The notes under the pieces are model-generated. The model did no database searches. It was not told the origin of the DNA and saw only the letters and a list, made by a program, of their open reading frames with translations. 61,895 bases of DNA from F1-60-MAGs027 sp044344715 (lineage in GTDB: Bacteria > Actinomycetota > Acidimicrobiia > Acidimicrobiales > Ilumatobacteraceae), in contig JBIJCI010000003.1 in assembly GCA_044344715.1 (NCBI GenBank), positions 1 to 61,895 on the forward strand. Reading direction: 5' to 3'. Within the stretch, counting starts at the first letter, position 1. Each line of letters opens with the position of its first letter. Position numbers and translations under genes: made by a program. This document shows positions 41,618-50,530 of the stretch, piece by piece.

Positions 41618-41875
41618 ATGTTCGACACGGTGGTCTGGGTCGGCATCGGTCTGGCGATGTTCTGGTTCATCTGGAAGTTGGGTATCGGCATGCTGCGCAG
41701 CATGACGAGCCCGCTGCCACCGCCGCCACCGAGTGGCGAGATGCGGCGCATCAACGTGCGGTACCGCTGTACGGTCTGCGGGGTGGAGCTCCGGCTCACG
41801 CTGGCACCGGACCAGGATCCGCCGCCACCACGGCACTGCCTGGAGGACATGGAACTCGTCGCCCCGGTGGAATGA
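41618..41875 (+). CDS. small membrane-anchored zinc-ribbon-like protein
   Basis: 85 residues: one N-terminal membrane helix (about 5-27), a proline run PPPPPP, then RYRCTVCGVELRLTLA and RHCLEDM. CxxC followed by HC suggests a half zinc ribbon. No known function. It follows the thiolase by 41 nt and precedes convergent crgA. Confidence 0.65.
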   Translation: MFDTVVWVGIGLAMFWFIWKLGIGMLRSMTSPLPPPPPSGEMRRINVRYRCTVCGVELRLTLAPDQDPPPPRHCLEDMELVAPVE

Positions 41876-41905
41876 TGGCGCCGACGCGGGTCGTCGCCGG
41901 AAGAG

Positions 41906-42163
41906 TCAGCGGTACTTGGTGGCGGTGAACAATCCGCCGAGCACCATCATCAACCCGGAGAAGAGGTACCAGTTGTTGCGGCCGCCGGGGACGAATCCGA
42001 GGTAGTAGAAGAGGATGACGAGCGCACCAAGACCCAGGAGGACGAACATCAGGATCGGGACCCAGCGCGGGCTCTCCTGCACCGTCTCTGGAATCGGTGG
42101 CGTGTAGCGGGTGGTGCCCGCCGGAGTCGTCCGTCCACCGGTGTGACGTTTCTTCGGAGCCAT
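41906..42163 (-). CDS. crgA: cell division protein CrgA
   Basis: 85 residues: basic N-terminus KKRHTGGRTTP, then two membrane helices (about 38-58 and 66-82) with VPGGRNNWYLFSGL between them, the CrgA pattern. It is a septum-associated membrane protein of Actinobacteria that interacts with FtsZ and penicillin-binding proteins. ATG 42163 matches the family; TACACT (42179-42174) lies 10 nt upstream. Position beside pabA and pknB matches Rv0011c. Confidence 0.92.
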   Translation of the reverse strand: MAPKKRHTGGRTTPAGTTRYTPPIPETVQESPRWVPILMFVLLGLGALVILFYYLGFVPGGRNNWYLFSGLMMVLGGLFTATKYR

Positions 42164-42228
42164 GCGACCCTCAAGTGTAGGGGTTGGCACGCGGGCGGAA
42201 CCGACCCTTCCGTTGGCAGGCTGTTCGC

Positions 42229-42807
42229 GTGGCTTCACCGCGAGTCGTCGTGATCGACAACTACGACAGTTTCGTCTACAACCTCGTGCAGTACCTCGGG
42301 GAGCTGGGTGCCGAACCGGTGGTGGTGCGCAACGACGAACGATCCGTCGAATCGCTGCTCGGCGATCGTTTCGACGGGGTGCTCGTGTCGCCGGGTCCGG
42401 GTCGTCCCGAGGACGCGGGAATCACCTGCGATCTGATCGGTGCCGCAGCGGGACGACTGCCCGTACTCGGTGTCTGCCTCGGGCACCAGGCCATCGGTCA
42501 CGTGTTCGGTGCCCGGGTCGTGCGCGCGCCGGAGCTGCGTCACGGCAAGACGTCGAGCATCACCCACGACGGTACGGGGGTGTTCGTCGGCGTTCCGTCA
42601 CCGCTCCGGGTGACGCGCTACCACTCGCTCGTGGTGGAGGAGTCGTCGCTGCCCGTCGAGCTCGTGGTAACCGCCCGTGCCGAGGACGGGACCATCATGG
42701 GTCTACGACACCGCGACCATGACGTGGAGGGCGTGCAGTTCCACCCGGAGAGCATCCTCACGCAGGACGGCCACGCACTGTTGCGCAGCTTCCTCGCACG
42801 CTGCTGA
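42229..42807 (+). CDS. pabA: anthranilate/aminodeoxychorismate synthase glutamine amidotransferase subunit
   Basis: 192 residues, class I glutamine amidotransferase: VVVIDNYDSFVYNLVQYL, SPGPGRPEDAG, catalytic Cys in GVCLGHQAIG, and EGVQFHPESIL with the His and Glu of the triad. It supplies ammonia for anthranilate (TrpE) or aminodeoxychorismate (PabB) synthesis; in mycobacteria the gene here (Rv0013) serves both. The start is GTG 42229, the first residue before the conserved strand. A hairpin follows. Confidence 0.92.
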   Translation: MASPRVVVIDNYDSFVYNLVQYLGELGAEPVVVRNDERSVESLLGDRFDGVLVSPGPGRPEDAGITCDLIGAAAGRLPVLGVCLGHQAIGHVFGARVVRAPELRHGKTSSITHDGTGVFVGVPSPLRVTRYHSLVVEESSLPVELVVTARAEDGTIMGLRHRDHDVEGVQFHPESILTQDGHALLRSFLARC

Positions 42808-42829
42808 TCCGAACGACGACGGGTGACCG

Positions 42830-42862
42830 GACCCCTCAGCCACCGGGTGTGGTGGAGGGGTC
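42830..42862. terminator. hairpin between convergent pabA and pknB
   Basis: GACCCCT (42830-42836) pairs with AGGGGTC (42856-42862), and CCACC with GGTGG inside, with a CAG bulge. It spans the pknB stop and follows pabA. No U-tract; probable bidirectional terminator. Confidence 0.5.
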
Positions 42863-44791
42863 GGTACGACCGACGGTGAAGCCGACGGTGCTCCCGGGAA
42901 CGAGCCCGGTTCCCGCCGCGACGCTCTGTGTGATCACGAGACCGGCATTCGGGTCACCCACAGGTACCGTCTGTTCGGTGACCGCCGGGACCAACCCGAG
43001 CGTCGTGAGCTCCGAGGCGGCGGCCGCTCCGCTCTTTCCCACGAGGTCGGGAACGATGACCACCGCCTGGCCCGAGGAAACATAGAGCGTCACGGCGCTT
43101 CCCGGTGCCACCGCGGTGTCGCCGAGTGGTTCGGTGCGGATGACGCGACCCGATTCGATGAGGTCGCTCGGCTCGAGCACGACCGTGACGACGAGGTTGA
43201 GCGGTGCGGCGGAGAGCAGTCGGCTGGCGGCGGTCTGGTCGTCACCGACGACGTCGGGTACCCGCACCGTGTTGGTCCCGGCGGACACGTTCACCGTCAC
43301 CACCGAGTTGGGCCGGGCGCCGAGGCCGGCAGTAGGGGACTGTACGAGGATCTGGTTGGCCGGGACGTCGGTGGAGGCGATGAACTGGTCGACGACGAGG
43401 CGAAGGCCCGCTTCCTTCAGCACGTTGCTGGCATCCTGCACCGACAGACCGACGAGGTTGGGGACGATGACCGGGACGAATCCGGGGTTGTAGACGAGGA
43501 TGACGTTCTCACCCTGGCGGGCGAGCGTATCCGGAACGGGTGACTGCTCGTAGACGACGTCGTTCTCCACGTTCTCGCGGATCCGTGGATCCTCGATCGG
43601 GGTGAGCCCGAGGTCGATGAGCAGACTCTTTGCGTCCTCGACGTTGAGCCCGACCATGTTCGGAACGAGGATGTTCGCCCCGGCGGACTCGTCGGTGAGC
43701 GCACGGAATCCGAGGATGCCGACCGCGACCAGGGCGATCACGGAAACGACGGAGCCGAACACCCACGCCGCGGTTCGTCTCGGCACGACGTCGTCGTAGG
43801 GCGGATACTCCGTGCCCCGTGCGCGTCCGGAACTCGGCATGACGGTGGTCGGCTGGGCGTCGATCGATTCGTCCGTGTCGGCGTCACCGACCACCGGAAG
43901 CTGTGTCGTCGCCCCGGCATCGAGGTTGGCGGATCGTTCCTCGCGCAGGGCGAGCACCTCCTTGCCGTCCACGAATCGCCGCAGGTCGTCGGCCAGTGCC
44001 CCGGCCGTCGGGTAGCGGCGTTGCGGATCCTTCGCCAGGCACTTCATGACGATCGCATTGAAAGCCGGCGAGATTTCCGCGTTCCTCGCCCGCAGCGGAA
44101 CGGGTGCATCGTGCACCTGTTTGTAGGCGATCGCGATCGCGTTCTCGCCGGTAAACGGCGGGACGCCGGCCAGCATCTCGTACATGATCACGCCGAGCGA
44201 GTAGAGGTCGGACCGCGGATCGGGCTGGGCTCCCTGGGCTTGTTCGGGGGAGAAGTAGGTGGCGGTTCCCATCACCGCCCCGGTCTGGGTGAGTCCCTGT
44301 TCGACCGCGGCACCGATGGCCCGGGCAATCCCGAAGTCGGCCACCTTCACGTGTCCGGTCGCACTGACGATCACGTTCGCGGGTTTGATGTCGCGGTGCA
44401 CCACCCCGGACTTGTGCGCCTCGCCGAGTGCCGCCGCGATGTCGAGGGCGATGTCGCAGGCCTGCAACACGGTGAGACGTTCGTGCTTTTGCAGGACGTC
44501 GGCCAGCGTGCGACCCTGCACGTATTCCATGGCGATGTAGTACGTGGAGTCGACCTGTCCCCAGTCGAACACCGCGACGATGTTCGGATGGTTGAGCGAG
44601 GCGGCCGACATCGCCTCCCGTCGGAACCGTTCGACGAACAAGGGATCCTTGGCGTGTTCGGGGAAGAGCACCTTCACCGCGACCGGGCGGTCGAGGAGGA
44701 GGTCGCGGGCCACGAAGACCTCCGCCATTCCACCGCGGCCGATGCGCCGACCGAGTTCGTAGCGGTCGTTCACGATGATCGGTTCGCTCAC
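42836..44791 (-). CDS. pknB: PASTA-domain Ser/Thr protein kinase PknB
   Basis: 651 residues: kinase domain (11-270) with Lys40, HRD at 132-134 and DFG at 152; juxtamembrane linker; one helix (about 343-364); and four PASTA repeats from 374 to about 640 (VPNMVGL, VPNLVGL, VPDVVGD, VPDLVGK). PASTA repeats sense peptidoglycan fragments or lipid II, so it is the main envelope kinase. The frame is open upstream, but GTG 44791 overlaps the pstP stop (GTGA) and fits the family. Last gene of fhaA-pstP-pknB. Confidence 0.96.
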   Translation of the reverse strand: MSEPIIVNDRYELGRRIGRGGMAEVFVARDLLLDRPVAVKVLFPEHAKDPLFVERFRREAMSAASLNHPNIVAVFDWGQVDSTYYIAMEYVQGRTLADVLQKHERLTVLQACDIALDIAAALGEAHKSGVVHRDIKPANVIVSATGHVKVADFGIARAIGAAVEQGLTQTGAVMGTATYFSPEQAQGAQPDPRSDLYSLGVIMYEMLAGVPPFTGENAIAIAYKQVHDAPVPLRARNAEISPAFNAIVMKCLAKDPQRRYPTAGALADDLRRFVDGKEVLALREERSANLDAGATTQLPVVGDADTDESIDAQPTTVMPSSGRARGTEYPPYDDVVPRRTAAWVFGSVVSVIALVAVGILGFRALTDESAGANILVPNMVGLNVEDAKSLLIDLGLTPIEDPRIRENVENDVVYEQSPVPDTLARQGENVILVYNPGFVPVIVPNLVGLSVQDASNVLKEAGLRLVVDQFIASTDVPANQILVQSPTAGLGARPNSVVTVNVSAGTNTVRVPDVVGDDQTAASRLLSAAPLNLVVTVVLEPSDLIESGRVIRTEPLGDTAVAPGSAVTLYVSSGQAVVIVPDLVGKSGAAAASELTTLGLVPAVTEQTVPVGDPNAGLVITQSVAAGTGLVPGSTVGFTVGRTDPSTTPGG

Positions 44792-45900
44792 GAGCCGTCC
44801 CCGGTGCGCTGTGCCTCGACGACGCCGCGAATCGAGTTGACGTACGCCACCGCGCGACCCGGCGCATCGTAGGTCGGGTTGCGCTCGATGTCCGCGACGA
44901 GCGCCGGGAAGACCTCGCTGCGCGAGACCCCGCCGTCGAGGTGCACCGTCGGCGAGAACCACAGGATGCGGTCGACCCGACCCTTGAAGACCACGAGCGT
45001 GGCGTCCTCACCATCGCCGTCGAAACCGATGAAGTAGCCGCCCCGGGCGTACCGACCGACGGCCACCAGCGTGACGAGTGCCGCGACGAGGACCACGGTT
45101 GCGATGGTGGCGACGAGCCGTTTGCGGACCGGAGGCGTTGAGCCGGTGCCGTTCGGGGCGGGTTCGGCCGTCCGTTCCTGCACCACGTCGACAACGACGA
45201 CCGTCACGTTGTCACGACCGCCGTTGGCGTTCGCGGTGGAAACGAGCCGGTCGGCTGCCTCCTGGGGGTTCGGTACCGACTGCAGGAGCTCTGCGATCCG
45301 TTCATCGTCGACCTCGTCGACCAATCCGTCGCTGCACAACAGGTACCGGTCACCGGCGAGCATCGGGATGACCCACGAGTCCGCGTTGACGTCGCCCTCG
45401 ATTCCGAGCGCCCTGGTCACGATGTTGCGGCGCGGGTGGACCCTCGCCTCGGCCGCGGTGATGTACCCCTCGGTCAGCAGTTCCTGCACGTACGAGTGGT
45501 CGGCGCTCACCTGTCGCAGCTCGCCGTTGCGCCACAGGTAGACGCGCGAGTCACCCACGTTCGCCACCACCATCCGTTCCGGTTCCTGCCCGTCCGCGGG
45601 GATCGGTACGACCGCGGTGAGGGTGGTTCCCATCCCGCGCTGGTCCGACGGACCGCCACTCGCCCGGTGGATCTCGGCATTGGCGTCGTTGATCGCCGAG
45701 ACGACGGCTTCCGGGCAGTCGAATCCGCGCACCGCCGCGTCACGCATGCCGCGCACGGCGAGGTCGCTCGCCACTTCCCCGGCGTTGTGTCCGCCCATCC
45801 CGTCGGCCACGACGAACACGTCGTCCTGCGCCGCGTACGAGTCCTCGTTCTGTTGACGCAGCATGCCGACGTGGGTCGCGGCACCCCAGACCACCTTCAC
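44788..45900 (-). CDS. pstP: membrane PP2C-type protein phosphatase
   Basis: 370 residues: PP2C domain (1-240) with NEDSYAAQD, VADGMGGH, NVGDSRVYL and CSDGLVDE metal-binding motifs; one helix (about 262-282); and an extracellular domain of about 85 residues (YFIGFDGDGEDATLV). It dephosphorylates PknB and its substrates in related bacteria. GTG start at 45900, 25 nt after the fhaA stop. The genes rodA and pbpA that separate pstP from pknB in mycobacteria are not here. Confidence 0.94.
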   Translation of the reverse strand: MKVVWGAATHVGMLRQQNEDSYAAQDDVFVVADGMGGHNAGEVASDLAVRGMRDAAVRGFDCPEAVVSAINDANAEIHRASGGPSDQRGMGTTLTAVVPIPADGQEPERMVVANVGDSRVYLWRNGELRQVSADHSYVQELLTEGYITAAEARVHPRRNIVTRALGIEGDVNADSWVIPMLAGDRYLLCSDGLVDEVDDERIAELLQSVPNPQEAADRLVSTANANGGRDNVTVVVVDVVQERTAEPAPNGTGSTPPVRKRLVATIATVVLVAALVTLVAVGRYARGGYFIGFDGDGEDATLVVFKGRVDRILWFSPTVHLDGGVSRSEVFPALVADIERNPTYDAPGRAVAYVNSIRGVVEAQRTGDGS

Positions 45901-45925
45901 GACACGAACGCCACAACGGTTTCCT

Positions 45926-46615
45926 TCACGAAATCTCGAAGGTCACCTTGATCGAGCCGAGCATGATCACGTCCCCGTTGGCGAGCATCTGCTCCCCATC
46001 GATACGAACGCCGTTCAACTTCGTGCCGTTCGTGCTTCCGAGGTCGCGCAACGTCCAGCCGTTCGGCCGGCGGCGCAGCGCAACGTGCTCGCGACTGACG
46101 TTGGTGTCGCGAATGACGATGCTGCAGCCACTCTGGCGACCGATCGTGACACGTTCGGTGTCGAGCACGTGACGGGTCCCGTCCTCCAGCACGACGGCCG
46201 ACGTGATGGCACCGGCCACCGGGGACGACATCGAGGCGGCGATCGGTTGCACCGTGACGGCCTCGGTGGTGGTCGCTGCCGTGGTCGTCGCAACGACCGG
46301 TGGTGGCGTCACGAGCGAGGGGACCACCGTGAAGGTTCCGCGCCTGGCACCCTCGTCCTCGCGCAGCACGACCACCGCCGGCTCGGCGAGACGGTACGAC
46401 TCCCGTTCGCTGTGCTGGGTGACGGCCTCGGCGAGTTCGCTCACGAGTTCCCGTTCGACGTCGGCAAAGGCTGCCCGGTCTGCGGGATGAAGCACCACCG
46501 TGTATGCGTGGGGGATACCGCGGGTGTCGTCGGCGACCTGGGCATCCACGATTCCGAGCAGCCGACGACCCATCTCGATGGGGCGGATCGTCGAGTCGTA
46601 CGTACGCAACGCCAC
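45926..46615 (-). CDS. fhaA: FhaA-like DUF3662 and FHA-domain protein
   Basis: 229 residues: N-terminal DUF3662-like region (1-100, IPHAYTVVLHPADRAAF), a Thr/Ala-rich linker, and a C-terminal FHA domain (about 145-229) with GRQSGCSIVI, SREHVALRR and DLGSTNGTKLN, which bind phosphothreonine. Mycobacterial FhaA is over twice as long and binds the phosphorylated MurJ pseudokinase. The N-terminus starts later than usual for DUF3662. GTG 46615 has TACAAT (46627-46622) 6 nt upstream, so it is probably leaderless. Confidence 0.87.
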   Translation of the reverse strand: MALRTYDSTIRPIEMGRRLLGIVDAQVADDTRGIPHAYTVVLHPADRAAFADVERELVSELAEAVTQHSERESYRLAEPAVVVLREDEGARRGTFTVVPSLVTPPPVVATTTAATTTEAVTVQPIAASMSSPVAGAITSAVVLEDGTRHVLDTERVTIGRQSGCSIVIRDTNVSREHVALRRRPNGWTLRDLGSTNGTKLNGVRIDGEQMLANGDVIMLGSIKVTFEIS

Positions 46616-46621
46616 GCATCG

Positions 46622-46627
46622 ATTGTA
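46622..46627 (-). promoter_or_regulatory. -10 element of fhaA-pstP-pknB
   Basis: TACAAT on the minus strand, 6 nt before the fhaA GTG. Leaderless transcript likely; the only good promoter candidate for the phosphosignalling operon. Confidence 0.5.
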
Positions 46628-46700
46628 CGGCTGGGGCAGGTGAGCATCGCCGCGAACGGTGCCCCGACGCTCGTCGTCGGTGAAGGGGTGGTGGGCGACC

Positions 46701-46706
46701 TAGCGT
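46701..46706 (+). promoter_or_regulatory. -10 element of the MFS gene
   Basis: TAGCGT, 7 nt before GTG 46714. Confidence 0.45.
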
Positions 46707-46713
46707 CGCAATC

Positions 46714-47961
46714 GTGAGTGCACCGACCGTAGACCTCCAACGCCGGGTGCTTCGCGTACTCGTCGGTGGTCAGGTGGTCGGCGCCGCGGCACTCGGTGCG
46801 AGCGTCACCGTCGGCGCCTTCGTCGTCCAGGACATCCTCGGTGCGCAGACTCCGTTGGGTGGGGCGGCCAGCGCAACCGTCACCACCGGTACCGCATTCA
46901 TGTCGCAGGTACTCGCCCGAATGATGGCCCGCGGTGGAAGACGGGTCGGCCTGCAAACGGGATATCTCCTCGCTGCCATCGGGTGCGTGGTTGCGGTGGT
47001 AGGTATCGAGCGGTCGTCGTTGACCGTGTTCCTCGCCGGCCTCTTCTTCTTCGGTAGCGGACAGGCGTCGAACCTCCTCGCCCGGTACGCGGCAACCGAC
47101 CTCGCCGAGCCCGGTGACAGGTCGTCGGCAATGAGCCGGGTCGTGTTCGCCTCGACGTTCGGGGCGGTGTTCGGTCCGCTGCTGGTTGCACCGGCCCAGG
47201 CCGCGGGTCGGGAGTGGTTCGGGTTGTCGACCTACGCCGGACCGTGGTTGGCGTCGGCGGTGTTCCTCGTCCTGGCCGCCCTCAACACCTACCTGCGCCT
47301 GCGCCCCGATCCGCTCGCCGTGAGCGGTGCACGGTTCGTTCCGCAGGTACCGATGAGCCTCGTGGCTGCCGTGCGTGAAACGACGTCGACTGCGCAGGGT
47401 CGGCTCGCCCTCTCGGCAATGGTGGTGTCCCAGGCGACGATGGTGGCGGTGATGACGATGACACCGGTGCACCTCAAGCTCCACGGACACGAGCACGTAT
47501 CGCCCTTCGTCGTATCGCTGCACATCGCCGGAATGTTCGCCTTCAGTCCGCTCGTCGGCCGGTTCGCCGACCGCCACGGGAGGGAGAAGGCAATCGTCGT
47601 CGGCGCCGCACTGACCGTGCTCGCCTGTGCGATGTCCGCGGTGTCCGGCGAGGGAGACATCCTGCTGTTCCCGTCGCTGTGGCTGCTCGGCGTCGGCTGG
47701 AACTTCGGGCTGATTGGTGGTTCGAGCCTGCTCGTGGAATCGGTGGACGAATCGGTACGGATCCGCGTCCAGGGCACGGCCGACTTGTTGATGAGCCTCT
47801 GCGGGGCGATCGCCGGATTCTCCTCCGGGTTCATCCGTCGGGCGATCGGTTTCCACCTCCTCTCGTCGACGGCACTCCTCCTAGCCGGGGTACTGCTGGT
47901 GTACGCGGTGGTTGGTACGTCATCGCCATCGTCACGGTGGTCGGCCGCCGGGCGTCGGTAG
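46714..47961 (+). CDS. MFS transporter
   Basis: 415 residues with about 12 hydrophobic segments; FADRHGREKAIVVGAALTV is the loop characteristic of MFS carriers, and a matching ARMMARGGRRVGLQTGY loop lies in the first half. Substrate unknown; the protein is a likely drug or metabolite exporter. Divergent from fhaA across 98 bp, and followed 18 nt later by tRNA-Leu. Confidence 0.85.
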   Translation: MSAPTVDLQRRVLRVLVGGQVVGAAALGASVTVGAFVVQDILGAQTPLGGAASATVTTGTAFMSQVLARMMARGGRRVGLQTGYLLAAIGCVVAVVGIERSSLTVFLAGLFFFGSGQASNLLARYAATDLAEPGDRSSAMSRVVFASTFGAVFGPLLVAPAQAAGREWFGLSTYAGPWLASAVFLVLAALNTYLRLRPDPLAVSGARFVPQVPMSLVAAVRETTSTAQGRLALSAMVVSQATMVAVMTMTPVHLKLHGHEHVSPFVVSLHIAGMFAFSPLVGRFADRHGREKAIVVGAALTVLACAMSAVSGEGDILLFPSLWLLGVGWNFGLIGGSSLLVESVDESVRIRVQGTADLLMSLCGAIAGFSSGFIRRAIGFHLLSSTALLLAGVLLVYAVVGTSSPSSRWSAAGRR

Positions 47962-47979
47962 CGTGAGGGTGCTTCACTC

Positions 47980-48063
47980 GGGCGAGTGGCGAAATGGCAG
48001 ACGCGCTGGCTTCAGGTGCCAGTGTTCGTTAAGGACGTGGGGGTTCAAGTCCCCCCTCGCCCA
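47980..48063 (+). tRNA. tRNA-Leu (anticodon CAG)
   Basis: Class II tRNA of 84 nt: acceptor GGGCGAG pairs with CTCGCCC, anticodon loop TTCAGGT giving CAG, long variable arm, T loop TTCAAGT. Discriminator A; CCA is not encoded. Position after fhaA matches leuT in mycobacteria. Confidence 0.94.
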
Positions 48064-48079
48064 CGGGATTCTTTGAGTC

Positions 48080-49408
48080 ATGTCCTCGTCGGCGCACACA
48101 CCCATGAATGCCCCACTTGCAGAACGTCTCACTGCACGTGATGCGACGGTCGGCGTCATCGGACTCGGCTACGTCGGTCTGCCGCTCGCCGTCTCGTTCG
48201 CCGAGGTCGGTTACCGCGTGTTCGGGTTCGACGTGGCCGACCACGTGGTCGGCGGACTGAACGCGGGTCGCAGCCACATCGACGACATTCCAGCCGACAG
48301 GATCGCTCCCCTCGTGACCCGCGGAGCCTTCCGTGCGACCGCCGCGGTCGCGGACATCGCCGACTGCGACGTGCTCTTCATCTGCGTACCGACGCCCTTC
48401 GACAGGGCAAAGACCCCCGACCTCTCGTTCGTCGAGTCGGCAACGCGCACGGTCGCCAAGGTCCTGCGACGGGGCATGCTCGTCGTCCTGCAGTCCACCA
48501 CCTATCCGGGCACGACCACCGAGTTCGTCCGGCCGATCCTCGAAGAGACGGGTCTGCGTGCCGGTGCCGACTTCCACTTGGCCTTCTCCCCCGAACGTGT
48601 CGACCCGGGCAACACCACCTGGAACGTGCGCAATACCCCGAAGGTGGTCGGTGGTCTCACGCCCACGTGCACCGATCTCGCCAGGACGCTGTTGCTCTCG
48701 CTCATGGACGATCCGACGTTGGTGCGCACCGTGGAGTCGCCCGACGTGGCGGAAATGGCGAAACTCCTGGAGAACACGTACAGGGCGGTCAACATCGCAC
48801 TGGTCAACGAACTCGCCCAGCTCTGCCACGAGATGGGAATCGACGTCTGGAGCGTCATCGATGCCGCCGCGACAAAACCGTTCGGGTTCCAGGCGTTCTA
48901 CCCGGGCATCGGTCCGGGCGGACACTGCATTCCCGTCGACCCCTTCTACCTGGCATGGAAGGCCCGTGAATACGACTTCCAGACCCGCTTCATCGAACTG
49001 GCGGCGGACGTCAACGACGCGATGGCCAACTACGTCATCTCCCGGATGCAGGATCTCCTCAACGAGCGTTCGACGTCAATGCGCGGTGCGCGGATCCTCT
49101 GCCTCGGTGCGGCGTTCAAGCGCGGCGTCAGCGACGTGCGCAACTCGCGGGCGATCCACGTGATGGAGCTCCTGCGCTCCCGCGGTGCGGTCGTGTCCTA
49201 CTGCGACGAACTCGTTCCCACCGTCCGCCTGGCCGACGGGACACTGAACTCGGTCGGGCGCAACGACGTCGTGACCACCGATGCCGACCTCGTCGCCGTG
49301 CTCGTCGGCGGCGACTGGCCGCTCGAGGCGTTGGCCGCCCGCGGAGTTCGGGTCTTCGACGCGGTGAACGCCGGCGGCAGACCGGCGAACAACCGCGAAC
49401 GGCTCTGA
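48080..49408 (+). CDS. nucleotide-sugar dehydrogenase (UDP-glucose/UDP-HexNAc 6-dehydrogenase family)
   Basis: 442 residues: N-terminal NAD-binding VGVIGLGYVGLPLAVSFAE, central SPERVDPGNT and KLLENTYRAVNIALVNELA, catalytic Cys283 in GPGGHCIPVDP, and a C-terminal UDP-binding domain with GAAFKRGVSDVRNS. It oxidises a UDP-sugar to a uronic acid for surface polysaccharide. WecC/WbpA-like rather than Ugd by the FYPGIGPGGHC segment, but substrate is not proven. An ATG at 48104 is an alternative start. Confidence 0.88.
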   Translation: MSSSAHTPMNAPLAERLTARDATVGVIGLGYVGLPLAVSFAEVGYRVFGFDVADHVVGGLNAGRSHIDDIPADRIAPLVTRGAFRATAAVADIADCDVLFICVPTPFDRAKTPDLSFVESATRTVAKVLRRGMLVVLQSTTYPGTTTEFVRPILEETGLRAGADFHLAFSPERVDPGNTTWNVRNTPKVVGGLTPTCTDLARTLLLSLMDDPTLVRTVESPDVAEMAKLLENTYRAVNIALVNELAQLCHEMGIDVWSVIDAAATKPFGFQAFYPGIGPGGHCIPVDPFYLAWKAREYDFQTRFIELAADVNDAMANYVISRMQDLLNERSTSMRGARILCLGAAFKRGVSDVRNSRAIHVMELLRSRGAVVSYCDELVPTVRLADGTLNSVGRNDVVTTDADLVAVLVGGDWPLEALAARGVRVFDAVNAGGRPANNRERL

Positions 49409-49420
49409 ACCGCGGCGGCG

Positions 49421-50530
49421 TTACCTTCCGGTGAGCCGTTCGTACAGTGCGGCGTGCACGGCGAGGTAGCCGGCCATCGCGCAGCGGTGCGTGATCATCG
49501 CTGCACCACGTGCACCCATCGACCGCCGGAGTTCCGGGTCGTCGACGAGTCGCCGCACCGCCGATTCGAGCCCGGCGTCGTCGGACACGACGAACCCGGT
49601 CACCGAGTCCTCCACGATCTCGCGCACACCGCCCACGTCGGTGGCAACGACCGGCACCGCCAGTGATGCGGCCTCGATCAACGACACGGGAACTCCCTCG
49701 TTGTCGCTGGTGAGTACCACGACGTCGAGTGACCCGAAAACGAGTCCGATGTCGTCGTTCCAGTCGAGGAGGCGGACGTTGGGCAGGTTGGCCGCTGCAC
49801 TCCGTACCTCGGCGTGCAGCGGGCCGTTGCCGAAGACGACGAAGGTCGCCCCGGGTACCGATGCAGCGAGGCGCAGGAAACGATCCGGCCGCTTGATGCC
49901 CGTCAATCTCCCGACGAAACCGACGACCACGGCGTCGGGCGGCAATCCCAGAGCGGCCCTCGCCGCGGATCGTTCGCACGCCACGAGTGGTCGTACGGCC
50001 GGCATGATCGTCGTCGACCGGTCCCCGGTCACGATCCCAGCGCGTACAAGATCGCGTCGCGTCGCCTCGCCGACGACCAACGCATGCGAGGTGACCCTCC
50101 GCAGGATGCGCTCGACCATCACGACGACACGGGTGACCGGAGGCGGGAAGTAGCCCCGCAACAGGTGGCCGTGGAACGTGTGGATCCGCACGGGTACGCG
50201 TGCGACGACCGCCGCGATCCGACCGATGACACCCGCCTTCGCCATGTGGGTGTGCACGACGTCGGGTTTCAGGCGCCGCAGGGTGCGTACCATCACGAAC
50301 AACGACCGCAGTTCGGATACGAACCCGGGCGCACGCCGGAGTCCGTCGAGCGTCACCACCTCGGCCCGTACCGCACGGTCGGCGAAGTAGTCGCCCTCCT
50401 CGGCCACCGCCGCACCACGGACCACGCTTTGGGTGAATCGTTGCACGTCGAGTCCGTCGAGGAGGTCCACCAGCATGACCGACGGGCCGCCGATGTTCGT
50501 GCGCGTCAGTACGTGGACGACCCGGATCAT
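49421..50530 (-). CDS. GT4 family glycosyltransferase
   Basis: 369 residues: N-terminal VVHVLTRTNIGGPSVMLVDLL, HTHMAKAGVIGRIAA, and the C-terminal GT4 catalytic region with GFVGRLTGIKRPDRFL, GNGPL and DNEGVPVSLIEAASLAVPVVAT. A retaining transferase of the GT-B fold; the donor cannot be told. ATG 50530 overlaps the SDR gene stop (ATGA). Assembly of surface polysaccharide is inferred from neighbours. Confidence 0.88.
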   Translation of the reverse strand: MIRVVHVLTRTNIGGPSVMLVDLLDGLDVQRFTQSVVRGAAVAEEGDYFADRAVRAEVVTLDGLRRAPGFVSELRSLFVMVRTLRRLKPDVVHTHMAKAGVIGRIAAVVARVPVRIHTFHGHLLRGYFPPPVTRVVVMVERILRRVTSHALVVGEATRRDLVRAGIVTGDRSTTIMPAVRPLVACERSAARAALGLPPDAVVVGFVGRLTGIKRPDRFLRLAASVPGATFVVFGNGPLHAEVRSAAANLPNVRLLDWNDDIGLVFGSLDVVVLTSDNEGVPVSLIEAASLAVPVVATDVGGVREIVEDSVTGFVVSDDAGLESAVRRLVDDPELRRSMGARGAAMITHRCAMAGYLAVHAALYERLTGR

